Shown piece after piece: positions 1 through 8,672 of a stretch of 64,000 nt of DNA (positions within the stretch are counted from its first letter, which is position 1; every line of letters begins with the position of its first letter). This DNA is from Propionibacterium sp. (GTDB lineage Bacteria > Actinomycetota > Actinomycetes > Propionibacteriales > Propionibacteriaceae): the NCBI GenBank assembly GCA_022837595.1, contig JALHFX010000008.1, positions 78,558 to 142,557 on the forward strand, given 5' to 3'. The notes under the pieces were generated by a model. It had not been told where the DNA came from. It saw only the letters and a list, made by a program, of their open reading frames with translations, and made no database searches. A program made the position numbers and the translations under genes.

Positions 1-362
1 TGGAAGGGACGCTTAAGGTTGTCGGCCGGGACGAACAGGGTCTCGAGTTTGGTGCCGAGCACGTCGGGGATGGTGGTGAGCCGGGCGAAACCTGCACCGG
101 CGTTGGACACGATCCCCTTGGCCGCCGGGTGTGGATGTCTGCGCTGGTATTCGGCTGCCGCGGTCAAAGCTGCTGCGATCGCGCCGGCAGAGGCGCCGCC
201 CACCGAACGGAAACGGTATCTGGTGGCGAGTCGACAAGCGGTCAGCGGATAGATCAATCCGCTGGTGATACCGCCCTTCATCACCAGGTCGGCCTCCAGC
301 GCTGGGGAGGCATAGCTGGCGGGATCGGACAGCTCGTACTCGGCCATTGGTCGGGTCATCAT
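1..362 (-). CDS. Patatin-like phospholipase, N-terminal part (runs off left edge)
   Basis: About 120 codons are present before the window edge. The peptide carries an oxyanion-type stretch (DLVMKGGITSGLIYP) and then the serine nucleophile elbow GGASAGAIAAAL, the GxSxG hallmark of patatin-like phospholipases, which are lipid acyl hydrolases with a Ser-Asp dyad. The catalytic Asp would lie beyond the edge. I start it at the ATG at 362, which has AAAGG about six bases upstream; in-frame ATGs at 359 and 347 are alternatives. The family is clear from the elbow; substrate and location cannot be told from this fragment. Upstream lies transposase debris, so its original promoter context may be disturbed. 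Confidence 0.8.
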   Translation of the reverse strand, partial: MMTRPMAEYELSDPASYASPALEADLVMKGGITSGLIYPLTACRLATRYRFRSVGGASAGAIAAALTAAAEYQRRHPHPAAKGIVSNAGAGFARLTTIPDVLGTKLETLFVPADNLKRPF

Positions 363-464
363 TGCCGCCTTTCCGTGCGGACCGGAGTAGAAGTATCCTG
401 CCACCGCACCGACCCCAGCGGAAGAGGCTGGAGCGCCCGTCACCGCACTCCGATCAGGGCCGGT

Positions 465-640
465 TCACAAGCCCCGGCACAACGAGCCTTGCCGGTCCAC
501 TAGCGACAGGACCATGTTTTCGTCGACGCCCAAACAGGTGACCCCGGCGAACCGGGCCTCGTCTGCCGCAGCGGCCTCCAGTACCGGTTTCACGGCCCAC
601 CACAGTGTTCTCCGGGTGCAGCCGAGTTGGCGCAGACCCG
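465..640 (-). pseudogene. ISL3-family transposase fragment
   Basis: The minus strand reads LGCTRRTLWWAVKPVLEA, then DEARFAGVTCLGVDENMV. This matches the segment just before and including the first catalytic Asp (LGVDE) of ISL3-type DDE transposases of actinobacteria. It ends at a stop at 465-467 soon after this motif, and the N-terminal zinc finger and the rest of the catalytic domain are absent. On the right it abuts an IS110 remnant in the opposite orientation at about 640. It is a dead fragment. Confidence 0.65.
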
Positions 641-646
641 GGTCAG

Positions 647-1207
647 ACTCGCCTGACCGAGTTCCTGCAACGTTCCAGCCGCCGCGCCTGGGGCCCCGAA
701 CGCGCCACCGCGATCATGACCGCAGCCGAGACGACGTTGCGACTGTGGGGCAAAGACGGCATGGACTTCGACGAACTCGCCGCCGACATCGCCGCACGCG
801 CGGAAGGCCCGACCAAGGCCGGAGACGCCTGCCTACGCGAAGCGTTGTTAATGGCCGCCGACCACGCCCGCAAGATCGATCCCACCCTGGGCGCCCGCTA
901 CCACCGGCTCATGGTCCACGCAGGCAAGCACCACACGTCCGCGGTCTGCACGATCGCCGGGGTTCTCCTCACCTGCATCGCTGCCGGCCTACGCCACAAC
1001 ACCCGCTACGAGCTGCGTGACACCGATGGCACCCCGATCACCGAGCAGCAAGGCCGCGAAATCGTCGCTCAACGCTACGCGATCCCCGCTGAGACCCGCA
1101 CCGCACGCCGACAACTCCTCGGCGACACCCTCCATCAAACCCAGGCCGGTTCACCGCCAGCCACGCAATCGCCTAGGAACAAAGCCAAGGACGGTTCAAC
1201 TGGCTAA
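647..1207 (+). pseudogene. IS110-family transposase remnant (N-terminus missing, internal deletion)
   Basis: The frame starts inside the protein (TEFLQRSSRRAWG) and ends with the C-terminal Transposase_20 region (GPTKAGDACLREALL ... YHRLMVHAGKHHTSAVCTIA). The N-terminal DEDD domain is missing. The stretch that normally lies between the linker helices and the C-terminal domain also seems deleted, because FDELAADIA runs directly into the GPTKAGD segment. The usual length is about 350-400 residues against about 187 here. Homology begins around 647, although an open frame extends to 605. Confidence 0.7.
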
Positions 1208-1277
1208 ACTGCTTAAAATAGCGCTCCGAGAAATAGTGCTCCGAACTGTATGCCCCGTCATCGAAGGAGGGGGAATC

Positions 1278-2710
1278 GTGCAGTTGAAGACTGTGTTCCT
1301 CAAATCCGTCCGATTAGTGTCCAAACCATTGCTGACAATCCTCACAGCATTCGCTCTCATGTTTGGCGCGCTCATCGCGTTGCCGAGCGTGGCGCATGCC
1401 ACGACATCCGCTGTCACACCTGAGATCGAGTTTAACGACGAGCCGAAGTGGGATAGCAGTCAGATCGTTAACGAGAGTGAAGAGTTGACGCTGGAAGTGC
1501 AGCGCTCCAGCGTGGGGGCGCCTGACTCCGAAGCATTGTACGAGTTCGAGGCCAACGTCAATGCATCAAGTTGGCAGACCAACAACACCACCGCAGGCTT
1601 GTTCACCGGTGAACTGACCACGCGGGATGGCGAGGTGGCTCAGAAGGCGGTGTCGGTTGGTGACTGGGTTTGGGTTGACACCAATCGTGACGGCGTCCAA
1701 GACGTCGACGAGAACGGTCTTCCTGGTATCACGCTGACCCTGGCCCTGACGGCAAGCCGGTTGTCGATGTATTCGACAACCCGGTTGGCCCAACTATGAC
1801 CAACGCCGAAGGCGAGTACTCCTTCGACAACCTGCCAGCTCTGGCTGGCGACCAGGTATACACGGTGGTCATCGACCAAGCCGCTTCAGAAGACAGACTA
1901 CGACCGTACCTACCAGCACCCGCCCACAACAGCGGCGACCGGGCAACCGACTCGTCGACCTGGCAAGCCGAAACCATTCCCGGCGAACTCCACGAGAACG
2001 CAGACCGAGACCCCACACTAGACTTCGGATTCGTCGTGAAGTCGTACGCCATCGGCGACTACGTTTGGGTTGACACCGATCGCAACGGCATCCAGAACGG
2101 CAACGAACCCGCGCTGCCTGGCGTGACAGTCGAACTGTTCGACGGTGCGGGCGAGCCGGTTGTTGACGTGTTCGGCAATCCGGTCACCGCCGTGGAGACC
2201 GACGCAGACGGTCGCTACATGTTCGACAACCTGTCTGCCGGCACCTACCAGGTGAAGTTCGCACTGACGGCGAAGCAGGTTGAGAAGTACACCTTCACGA
2301 AGTTGGACGCGGGCTCGGACGACGCTGTTGATTCCGATGCTGATCCCAAGACCGGGTGGACATCGAAGTTCGTGTTGGACGACTCGAACACAGCGTTGAC
2401 CCCGACCTATGATCGCGCGTTCGATGCCACCGAGGGCATCGACCCGACGTGGGATGCCGGTCTCACATTGAAGCCAGATCCCAAACCAGATCCGAAACCA
2501 GGACCGAAGCCAGACGCAAAGCCAGGCCTGAACCCAGACGCAAAGCCAGGCCTGAAGCCGGCTCCTGGTCCATCGGTCCATACGGGTGGTTCCGCTTTGA
2601 ACGGCCACAACCTTGGGTGGTGGGCGCTTGCCGCAGGACTTCTGACTGCGCTGGCTACCGTCGGGGTGGCGTTCAATTCAAGGCGTCATGATCCGGCGAT
2701 CGACCGCTAG
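1278..2710 (+). pseudogene. SdrD B-like repeat surface protein with sortase-type C-terminus, frameshifted
   Basis: The start is a GTG at 1278 behind a strong GGAGG. A signal peptide follows (hydrophobic core about residues 16-36, cleavage near AHA-TTSA). After it come SdrD B-type domains marked by VGDWVWVDTNRDGVQD and IGDYVWVDTDRNGIQN, a proline/lysine wall-spanning repeat (KPDPKPDPKPGPKPD type), then SVHTGG, a hydrophobic helix and a short basic tail. Around 1740 the frame breaks: after LPGITLTL the next codons continue in another frame as GPDGKPVVDVF, consistent with loss of one G in a CTGGGCCC context. Either the gene is inactivated or this is a sequencing indel. The next gene overlaps by 23 bases and encodes its sortase, which suggests a dedicated anchoring pair. 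Confidence 0.75.
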
Positions 2711-3386
2711 GCACAAATTGCGCGGTAACGAGAGAGCAGCCGCCCGCAGTGTCCCCAAGAGGGGCAGTGGGCGGCTGCTGACCGTCGTTGGGGCACTTGT
2801 CGCAATAGTCCTGATAACGGTCGGCGCGGTGATGATCATGCGGCCCCCGACCGGGCTGGTCGACATGAACGGTCGCGCTGTCACCTTCGACCCGGGCGTC
2901 GACCTGTCTCCCGAGACGCTTGAACGGATGGACGTCGTCGAGGAGACCGGTGCCAGATTCGAGGTGCCATCGGTCGGCCTGAACGTGCCGCTGGACGCCA
3001 TGACGATGGTGGGCAACGAGATCACGCCGCCGGGGTTCGCGTCTGCCTACCTGGTACGCAACCTCGGCGTCCAACTGGAAAATGCCTCCGACGGCACCGT
3101 ATTCGTCGCAGTGCACTCGCTAAGCAACGGCGCAATCAGTCCAGGGAACTACCTGATCGACATCGAGAATCAGAAGGCCGATCTTGAACCCGGAGTTGTC
3201 ATCAATGTCGACGAGCTCGAGTATCGCGTGACGGGGTCAATCAGGGTCGACAAGACCAACCTCGGTGAAGAACAGTCTGTCTGGGCGAACGAGCCCGGAA
3301 AACTCGTGGTTATCACCTGTCTGCCACGACCCACTGACGGGCGCTCCCTGGACAACATCGTCATCACCGCCCAGCTGGTTGACTGA
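2688..3386 (+). CDS. Sortase (class E/F type)
   Basis: A 232-residue protein with an N-terminal cytoplasmic basic segment and one membrane helix (about residues 30-50), followed by an extracellular sortase beta-barrel. The catalytic His is in FVAVHSL, the Cys in VVITCLPR, and the Arg follows the Cys by three residues. This is the layout of actinobacterial single-domain sortases that attach cell-wall proteins. The ATG at 2688 has AAGGCG upstream and overlaps the end of the surface-protein gene, so the two are translationally coupled. The likely substrate is that protein, whose sorting signal is not a canonical LPxTG. The 3' end touches an integrase fragment, suggesting that the island has been trimmed here. 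Confidence 0.85.
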   Translation: MIRRSTARHKLRGNERAAARSVPKRGSGRLLTVVGALVAIVLITVGAVMIMRPPTGLVDMNGRAVTFDPGVDLSPETLERMDVVEETGARFEVPSVGLNVPLDAMTMVGNEITPPGFASAYLVRNLGVQLENASDGTVFVAVHSLSNGAISPGNYLIDIENQKADLEPGVVINVDELEYRVTGSIRVDKTNLGEEQSVWANEPGKLVVITCLPRPTDGRSLDNIVITAQLVD

Positions 3387-3933
3387 CGGCAAGTACACCG
3401 GCCTGCGCTGGGGCGAAATGGCAGCCTTACATGTCTCGGCGGTCAACACCACACGCCGCCGCCTGATGATCGAGATCTCCGTGACCGAGATCAACGGAAT
3501 CATGGAATGGAGCGACCAGCCCAAGGATCACCAGCGCAGATCCGTTCCTTACCCTGCGTTCCTCGACGGTGCCATCGAAGAACGCATCAAAGGTCGCGCA
3601 CCCGATGAGCTCGTCTTCACTTCTCCAACAGGTGGAGTCCTGCGGTATGGCAACGCGCGTCGCGACTGGTTCGATCCCGCCGTGAACGAAGCAGGTCTGG
3701 GGAATCTCACACCACACGAGCTCCGACACACCGCTGCTTCCCTCGCAGTCAAGGCCGGAGCCAGCGTCCTCGCCCTGCAAAGAATGCTTGGACACGACAA
3801 GCCCAGCACCACCTTGGATGTCTACGCCGACCTCTTCGATGAGGACCTCGACGACGTCGCAGCAAAGCTCGCAACACAGCGGTCCGAAATTCTTCTGGAC
3901 TTTTCCTGGACTTCACCGGCCAGGGAGGAATAA
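3385..3933 (+). pseudogene. Tyrosine recombinase/phage integrase, C-terminal catalytic fragment
   Basis: It has the C-terminal catalytic half of a phage-type integrase: the first active-site Arg region TGLRWGEM, then HELRHTAAS with the His-x-x-Arg pair, the LGH motif (MLGHDKPSTT) and the nucleophile Tyr in LDVYADLF. The N-terminal arm-binding and core-binding domains are missing, and the reading frame enters directly from the sequence after the sortase stop. It ends about 40 bases before the 3' end of tRNA-Thr, the usual place for an integrase of a tRNA-targeting element. It has no own start and is probably inactive. Confidence 0.8.
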
Positions 3934-3971
3934 TGCTGCCCAATGAAACTAGCTCTGACTAGCCTAAATAC

Positions 3972-4047
3972 TGGAGCCACCTACCAGAATCGAACTGGTG
4001 ACCTACGCTTTACGAGAGCGTCGCTCTACCGACTGAGCTAAGGTGGC
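3972..4047 (-). tRNA. tRNA-Thr (anticodon CGT), CCA encoded
   Basis: The complementary strand folds as a full cloverleaf. There is a 7-bp acceptor stem GCCACCT/AGGTGGC, a D arm GCTC...GAGC, an anticodon stem ACGCT/AGCGT with loop CTCGTAA (anticodon CGT, reading ACG), a T arm ACCAG-TTCGATT-CTGGT and an encoded 3' CCA. Its 3' end faces the truncated integrase, so it is the probable attachment site of the element to the left. Confidence 0.97.
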
Positions 4048-4129
4048 GTGCTGGCCCATGCCAGGACCAACCACGCAAACTATACCGATACCACGCCCGA
4101 GGACGAAACCGCGGCCCGCAAGTGGTCGA

Positions 4130-5707
4130 TCAGCCGTCGGTACAGCGGGTTCCGACGGGTGGCACCGTGCCGTTCACCAGGTAGTCGACGACGATCCAAT
4201 CGATGCAGGCGCTACCCGCGTCGTAGACGCCATGGCCCACCGCTTCACGGACCACCAGAGTTGCGGACTCGAGTTCGGTGACCATGATCTCGCTGTTCTC
4301 GTATGGGGTCGCCGGGTCACCGGTGTTCTGGATGACAAGAATCGGTGGTGCGTCCTTGCCGGTGAAATCGATCGACGGTCCAGCTGCTGCAGTCCACAGT
4401 GGACAAACCAATTCAGGCCCGAAAAGTCTGCCGAAAACCGGCGCGAGTTCTGTGTCTCGTCCGGCCCATGTCTCGATAGCAGCTTGGACGCCGTCGTCGC
4501 CCTCGTCAGCGCAGCTGATCGCCGGGAAGGAGTATGCCAGCCCGCTGTAACTGCCATCCGGATCGCGGCCGTTCATCGCGTCGGCGACCTGCAGCAGGAT
4601 GGAGCCGTCCCTCGTGGCCATCGTGTGGTCGAGTAAGGCAGCGAGGTCCTCGTAAACCGGCTCTCCGAAGTAGAAAAACATGATCAGGCCGTTGACCGCC
4701 TGCGACTGCGTCAAGAAGCGCCCCTCGCCGGCGGGCAGCGGCTCGGCGTCCAGCCCGTCGATGAAGGTCACGACCGTATCGACGACCTGCTGCTGGCTGT
4801 CTCCCAACCCGCAGCTACGGGCGGCGCACCAGGACGCGAAATCCTGCAGGCTGCGGTCGAACCCCTGCGCCTGAATGACATCAGTGTCTGGCCGCACGTT
4901 CACCACCGAATCCAGAACCATGCGCTGGATTTTGTCCGGGTACAGCTCCGCGTAAACCGCGCCGAGGTAGGTCCCGTAGCTGGTGCCGAGATAGCTCAGC
5001 TTCTCCACACCCAGCAGCTGGCGCGCGAGGTCATAGTCGTAAATGGTCTCGATCGTCGAGATGTGGTCGAGTAGCGCGCCCGAATGATCTCGGCACTCCT
5101 GGTTGAACGCTCGCTGGGCTGCGATCAGGGCCTCGAGTTCCTCTGGATCGTCCGGCGTGAAATCCGCGTCGAAGTAGGCATCCGTCTGCGCAGCTGTGCC
5201 GCAGACCACCGGCGTGGACTCTCCGGACCCCCGCGAATCCAGGCCGATGATATCGAACCCCTCCAGCCCCGAAGTCGGGAAACCATCGACATAATCTTGG
5301 GCAGAGCCACCGGGCCCACCGGGGTTGATGAAGAGTGGCCCCATCCGGGGTGTGGTGCTCGCAGGGCGCATCTTCATCGCGATGGTAATCGCCTGAGCAC
5401 CCGGATCGTCCCAGTCCAGCGGTGCCAGAAACGTCGCGCAACGATACTCTCCGCATCTGGTCCAGCGCAGCTTCTGCTTGGCATAGGCGGTCAAGTCATC
5501 ACCCAAAGCAGCGGCGAAACCGGGCGGTTCCACCCCACTGGATGCTTCCGAGATCATGCGGTCAGGAGAAGAGGCCGCCTCAAATGTGCGCTCGGGAACA
5601 GGCAGCTCGCCGACCTGCAGTTGCTCGGTAGACGGCGCAGCGCAACCACTCAACGCGATCAAGCAAGCCAGCCCGACGCTGGCGACCGTTAGCCCGCGCA
5701 ACTTCAT
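4130..5707 (-). CDS. Secreted alpha/beta hydrolase, TAP-like (tripeptidyl-peptidase family) lipoprotein
   Basis: 525 residues. The N-terminus is a lipoprotein signal with lipobox LSGC near residue 22. An alpha/beta-hydrolase domain follows with HG-like NPGGPGGS, the nucleophile elbow GTSYGTY, and a C-terminal TAP-like domain carrying the Asp (NTGDPATPYE) and His (AVGHGVY) of the triad. Members of this family, related to Streptomyces tripeptidyl aminopeptidases, release short N-terminal peptides outside the cell. Length and domain order are normal. Specificity is not certain, because the same fold includes esterases and prolyl aminopeptidases. Confidence 0.88.
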   Translation of the reverse strand: MKLRGLTVASVGLACLIALSGCAAPSTEQLQVGELPVPERTFEAASSPDRMISEASSGVEPPGFAAALGDDLTAYAKQKLRWTRCGEYRCATFLAPLDWDDPGAQAITIAMKMRPASTTPRMGPLFINPGGPGGSAQDYVDGFPTSGLEGFDIIGLDSRGSGESTPVVCGTAAQTDAYFDADFTPDDPEELEALIAAQRAFNQECRDHSGALLDHISTIETIYDYDLARQLLGVEKLSYLGTSYGTYLGAVYAELYPDKIQRMVLDSVVNVRPDTDVIQAQGFDRSLQDFASWCAARSCGLGDSQQQVVDTVVTFIDGLDAEPLPAGEGRFLTQSQAVNGLIMFFYFGEPVYEDLAALLDHTMATRDGSILLQVADAMNGRDPDGSYSGLAYSFPAISCADEGDDGVQAAIETWAGRDTELAPVFGRLFGPELVCPLWTAAAGPSIDFTGKDAPPILVIQNTGDPATPYENSEIMVTELESATLVVREAVGHGVYDAGSACIDWIVVDYLVNGTVPPVGTRCTDG

Positions 5708-5737
5708 CTACTCGCCTATTGTCTCAGCGAGCATCGC

Positions 5738-6646
5738 TCAGCCAGCGAGCTTCGTCCTCTGTCGCCGTAGACGCATCTGTGCATCCACACTGAAACGCCC
5801 CGCGCCCATCAATAGGGGGACCAGACTGAGTACGGCCAGCAGCACATCACGGTCACCGTAGAAACCGAATTGCCCCTCGATGAACGGGCTAAACGGCCCG
5901 AAGCGGAAGAAAGTCATGAACACGACCGCACCGATCAGTAGGACTGCGGAGAAGACCCGAGTCCCAAGCCCGACGAGAAGGAAGAACGCAACGACGAGCA
6001 ATCCGATACTGACCACCCAAACAGCCGAACCAGCCATTGCCGGATCAAGCCCGATGTAGGCGAGCGCATCAATAGTCGCTTGCCGGTCAACCAGCGACTG
6101 CCAACCGACGATGCCCGAGAAAGCAGCCAAAGCCAGCCGCACCAAGAAGAGCGCCAAAGCACCCGGGAAACGATCGGTGCTGGGTTTGGTGACGGTGACG
6201 ATCTGCGGTTCAGGGATCTCGACTGTACGTACGGTGCCGAGCTTCTCATCTCGCGATGCCTGTCGCTCGGCTTGTGCCGCAGCCACAGCATCATCGAGTT
6301 CCTCACGTTCCAGGCGCACGGCCAAAGCTGCGGCTTCAGCCTTCGCCCTGGCTTCTTCGCGCGCCGCGGCCAGTTCGGCCTTGGATCTCTCGGCCATAGC
6401 CTTTGCGGAGGCAGCCCTGGCTGCGGCCTGCTCGGCAGCAGTCCTCGCGGCTTCCGCCTCCTGTTGGGCGGCATCAGCGTCATATTCGGCTTGCTCAGCC
6501 TGCAGCAGGCGCGGGTCCCTAGGGATAGCGGGGCTCGCCCCGGCGAGCGACGAAGCGCGCACAATGCGGGATTGATTTGGGGTTGATGGCTCACTACGGT
6601 CGGTACGCACGACCAAGTTGGTCACATCCTCGATGGCGGTACTCAC
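5738..6646 (-). CDS. DoxX-family membrane protein with N-terminal coiled coil
   Basis: About 302 residues. Residues of roughly 45-130 form a long Ala/Glu/Lys/Arg-rich coiled coil. A DoxX-type four-helix membrane domain follows (about 155-285), beginning FLVRLALAAFSGIVGW and including the G-rich loop RFGPFSPFIEGQFGFYGDRD. The start chosen is the GTG at 6646 with GAGG eight bases upstream; a TTG at 6685 would add 13 residues. DoxX proteins are small redox-linked or terminal-oxidase-associated membrane proteins, but the role of this long cytosolic coil is unknown. Confidence 0.75.
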   Translation of the reverse strand: MSTAIEDVTNLVVRTDRSEPSTPNQSRIVRASSLAGASPAIPRDPRLLQAEQAEYDADAAQQEAEAARTAAEQAAARAASAKAMAERSKAELAAAREEARAKAEAAALAVRLEREELDDAVAAAQAERQASRDEKLGTVRTVEIPEPQIVTVTKPSTDRFPGALALFLVRLALAAFSGIVGWQSLVDRQATIDALAYIGLDPAMAGSAVWVVSIGLLVVAFFLLVGLGTRVFSAVLLIGAVVFMTFFRFGPFSPFIEGQFGFYGDRDVLLAVLSLVPLLMGAGRFSVDAQMRLRRQRTKLAG

Positions 6647-6805
6647 AAGCTGTCCTCGCTGTCGTGTCTGAGCCCAATAAGTCAATTCCCATCTTGGTGC
6701 CTGCGTCCAAGAAAGCGGTCACTGACACGCCGTGGCAGCCGCGGAATTCCGGGATCAGCCGAGTGACCCGGTTGTGAGTGCCATCAGCTACGCACACCCC
6801 TACCA

Positions 6806-8017
6806 TCAGTCGGGATCGGCCAAGTTCAACATCAAGGCCTCGATTGTGAGCAGCGGGGCGGCAGAGTGTTCGAGCGCGTCCCTGGCGGCCAAGATGGCAT
6901 CGACGCGCCGTAGCGTCTGTTCGGCGGTCGCGGATCGGGCGGCTCGAACGATCTCATCGTGTAACTCGACGTTGATCAAACCAAAACCCTCCAGAGCCGA
7001 TACCGGTGCAGACGGGTCGACCGCCCGCAGCTGCACGCTCAACAGATCGCGATACCAGGTGGTCAACTCGGTCAGCACCCGGTCGAGCGCATCGCGTTGC
7101 AGCCTCTTTGCACGGGCCTTCTGTTGATCTTCGAGCTCCTTCAATGCCGCCGCAGTCTGCCTCGGACGAGCACCTTTGGTTCCGTAGCCCAAGGCTTCCT
7201 TCAGCTCCGCAAGCTCCCGGGCATCGATCTGACCGGTGCGATGATCGGCGTCCGCAGTAGCGAGTTCGACGATCGAAGCCGCAGCACGTAGGCAGGCCCC
7301 AACACTGGTCAACGAGCCCGGTATTTGCATGATCTGGCGTCGGGAAGTTCGAACCTCCTCGCTGCGCGCAAGCGCCCGGGCCCGACCGATATGGCCCTGA
7401 GCTGCCCGGGCCGCATAAGCAGCCAGCGCCGGCTCGATCTTGTCGCGTTCGACGAGCAACCGGGCAACTTCAGAATCGAGCGGAGTGCGCAGATTCACCT
7501 GGCGGGTCCGGGACCGCACGGTGACGATCACATCTTCAGCAGTCGGCGCACAAAGCAACCAGACAGTGCGCGGCGGCGGCTCCTCCAGAGCCTTCAGCAG
7601 AGCGTCCGCACCGTGATCGGTGATCCGGTCAGCGTCTTCCACAACGATCACCTGAAAGCGGCCGACTGTCGGAGACATTGACGCCTTGAGTGCGAGCTCG
7701 CGCACTGCAGCAACCGAAATCGACAGTTGTTCGGTGCGCACCAACGTGACATCGGGGTGAGCACCAGATTCGGTGCTCCGGCAGATCGTGCAGTCTCCGC
7801 AACCACCCTGATCGCAAAGCAACGCGGCAGCGAACGCACGCGCCGCGTTGCTTCGTCCGGAACCGGGTGGGCCAGTAATCAGCCACGCGTGGGTCATCGC
7901 GTGACGAGCACCATCCATGCCGGGATCCCTGGCCGCAGCCGCAGCTGCACTCAGAATCGCGATCGCACGCTGTTGGCCGACGAGGTCTGCCCAAACACCC
8001 CCATCTTTGTCAGCCAC
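6806..8017 (-). CDS. holB: DNA polymerase III delta' subunit
   Basis: Clamp-loader subunit that, with tau/gamma and delta, opens the sliding clamp. The AAA+ domain shows GPPGSGRSN, the degenerate P-loop typical of delta' because the catalytic Lys is replaced. It also has the zinc-binding cysteines CGDCTICRS and the region VVVEDADRITDHGADALLKALEEP. The start is the GTG at 8017, preceded by AGGAGA at good spacing and overlapping the end of tmk by eight bases. The tmk-holB pair is a common bacterial arrangement and the two are translationally coupled. A longer frame reaches back inside tmk and is not needed. Confidence 0.92.
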   Translation of the reverse strand: MADKDGGVWADLVGQQRAIAILSAAAAAARDPGMDGARHAMTHAWLITGPPGSGRSNAARAFAAALLCDQGGCGDCTICRSTESGAHPDVTLVRTEQLSISVAAVRELALKASMSPTVGRFQVIVVEDADRITDHGADALLKALEEPPPRTVWLLCAPTAEDVIVTVRSRTRQVNLRTPLDSEVARLLVERDKIEPALAAYAARAAQGHIGRARALARSEEVRTSRRQIMQIPGSLTSVGACLRAAASIVELATADADHRTGQIDARELAELKEALGYGTKGARPRQTAAALKELEDQQKARAKRLQRDALDRVLTELTTWYRDLLSVQLRAVDPSAPVSALEGFGLINVELHDEIVRAARSATAEQTLRRVDAILAARDALEHSAAPLLTIEALMLNLADPD

Positions 8018-8672
8018 GACGCTCTCCTGGCTCACGCAGTTGCGGAACAGCCAGTTCACGCCCCAGTAACCCGCCGACGGCCTCTCGGATCTTCGCCGCC
8101 GTACCGCCGACACTCACCAATGCGGGCAGCACAAGATAACGTCCGGGATCGGCCCGAGCCTGTGCCAGCAAGGATTCACGTACCCTGGCGTGGAAACCGG
8201 CCCCGGCCTGTTCGAGGCGATCAGGATTGCGGGCCTTGGCCACCGCGCGCACCGGGTCAATGTCGAGCAGCACCGTCAGATCCGGGCGCAGCCCAACGGT
8301 GGCCCAGTCGGCGATCGCCGCAAGCACGCCGATATCCAGGCCCCGCCCCGCCCCCTGGTAGGCGAGCATCGAGTCGGTGTAACGATCGCTGACCACCACG
8401 CGGCCGGCAGCCAACGCCGGCGACACAACCTTCGCGACATGCTCCGCCTTGTCAGCAGCATAAAGCAGGGCCTCGCAGCGATCGTTCAAATGAGATCCTG
8501 GGTCGAGCAGGAGCCTACGGAGTTCCGCCCCGGTGGGCGTGTCGCCGGGTTCCAGCGTCACCACATGGTCGATTCCAGACAGGTCGAGCGCGGCTGACAG
8601 CGCACGCACCTGAGTGGACTTCCCCACCCGGTCACCGCCCTCGAAGACGACGAAGAGCCCGCGATCACTCAT
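8010..8672 (-). CDS. tmk: Thymidylate kinase
   Basis: Phosphorylates dTMP to dTDP for DNA synthesis in the cytosol. The 220-residue protein begins with the P-loop FEGGDRVGKSTQ, contains the DR(Y) signature (VVSDRYTDSMLAYQGAGRG) and the substrate-lid region VLLDIDP. The length is normal for bacterial TMPK. It overlaps the upstream CYTH-CHAD gene by eight bases and holB downstream, so the three are probably on one transcript. Confidence 0.95.
   Translation of the reverse strand: MSDRGLFVVFEGGDRVGKSTQVRALSAALDLSGIDHVVTLEPGDTPTGAELRRLLLDPGSHLNDRCEALLYAADKAEHVAKVVSPALAAGRVVVSDRYTDSMLAYQGAGRGLDIGVLAAIADWATVGLRPDLTVLLDIDPVRAVAKARNPDRLEQAGAGFHARVRESLLAQARADPGRYLVLPALVSVGGTAAKIREAVGGLLGRELAVPQLREPGERRG

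Noticed and set aside
6594..6806. 70-codon minus-strand frame in the gap after holB
   Set aside because: It overlaps the DoxX gene start, and neither motifs nor a convincing ribosome site are seen.
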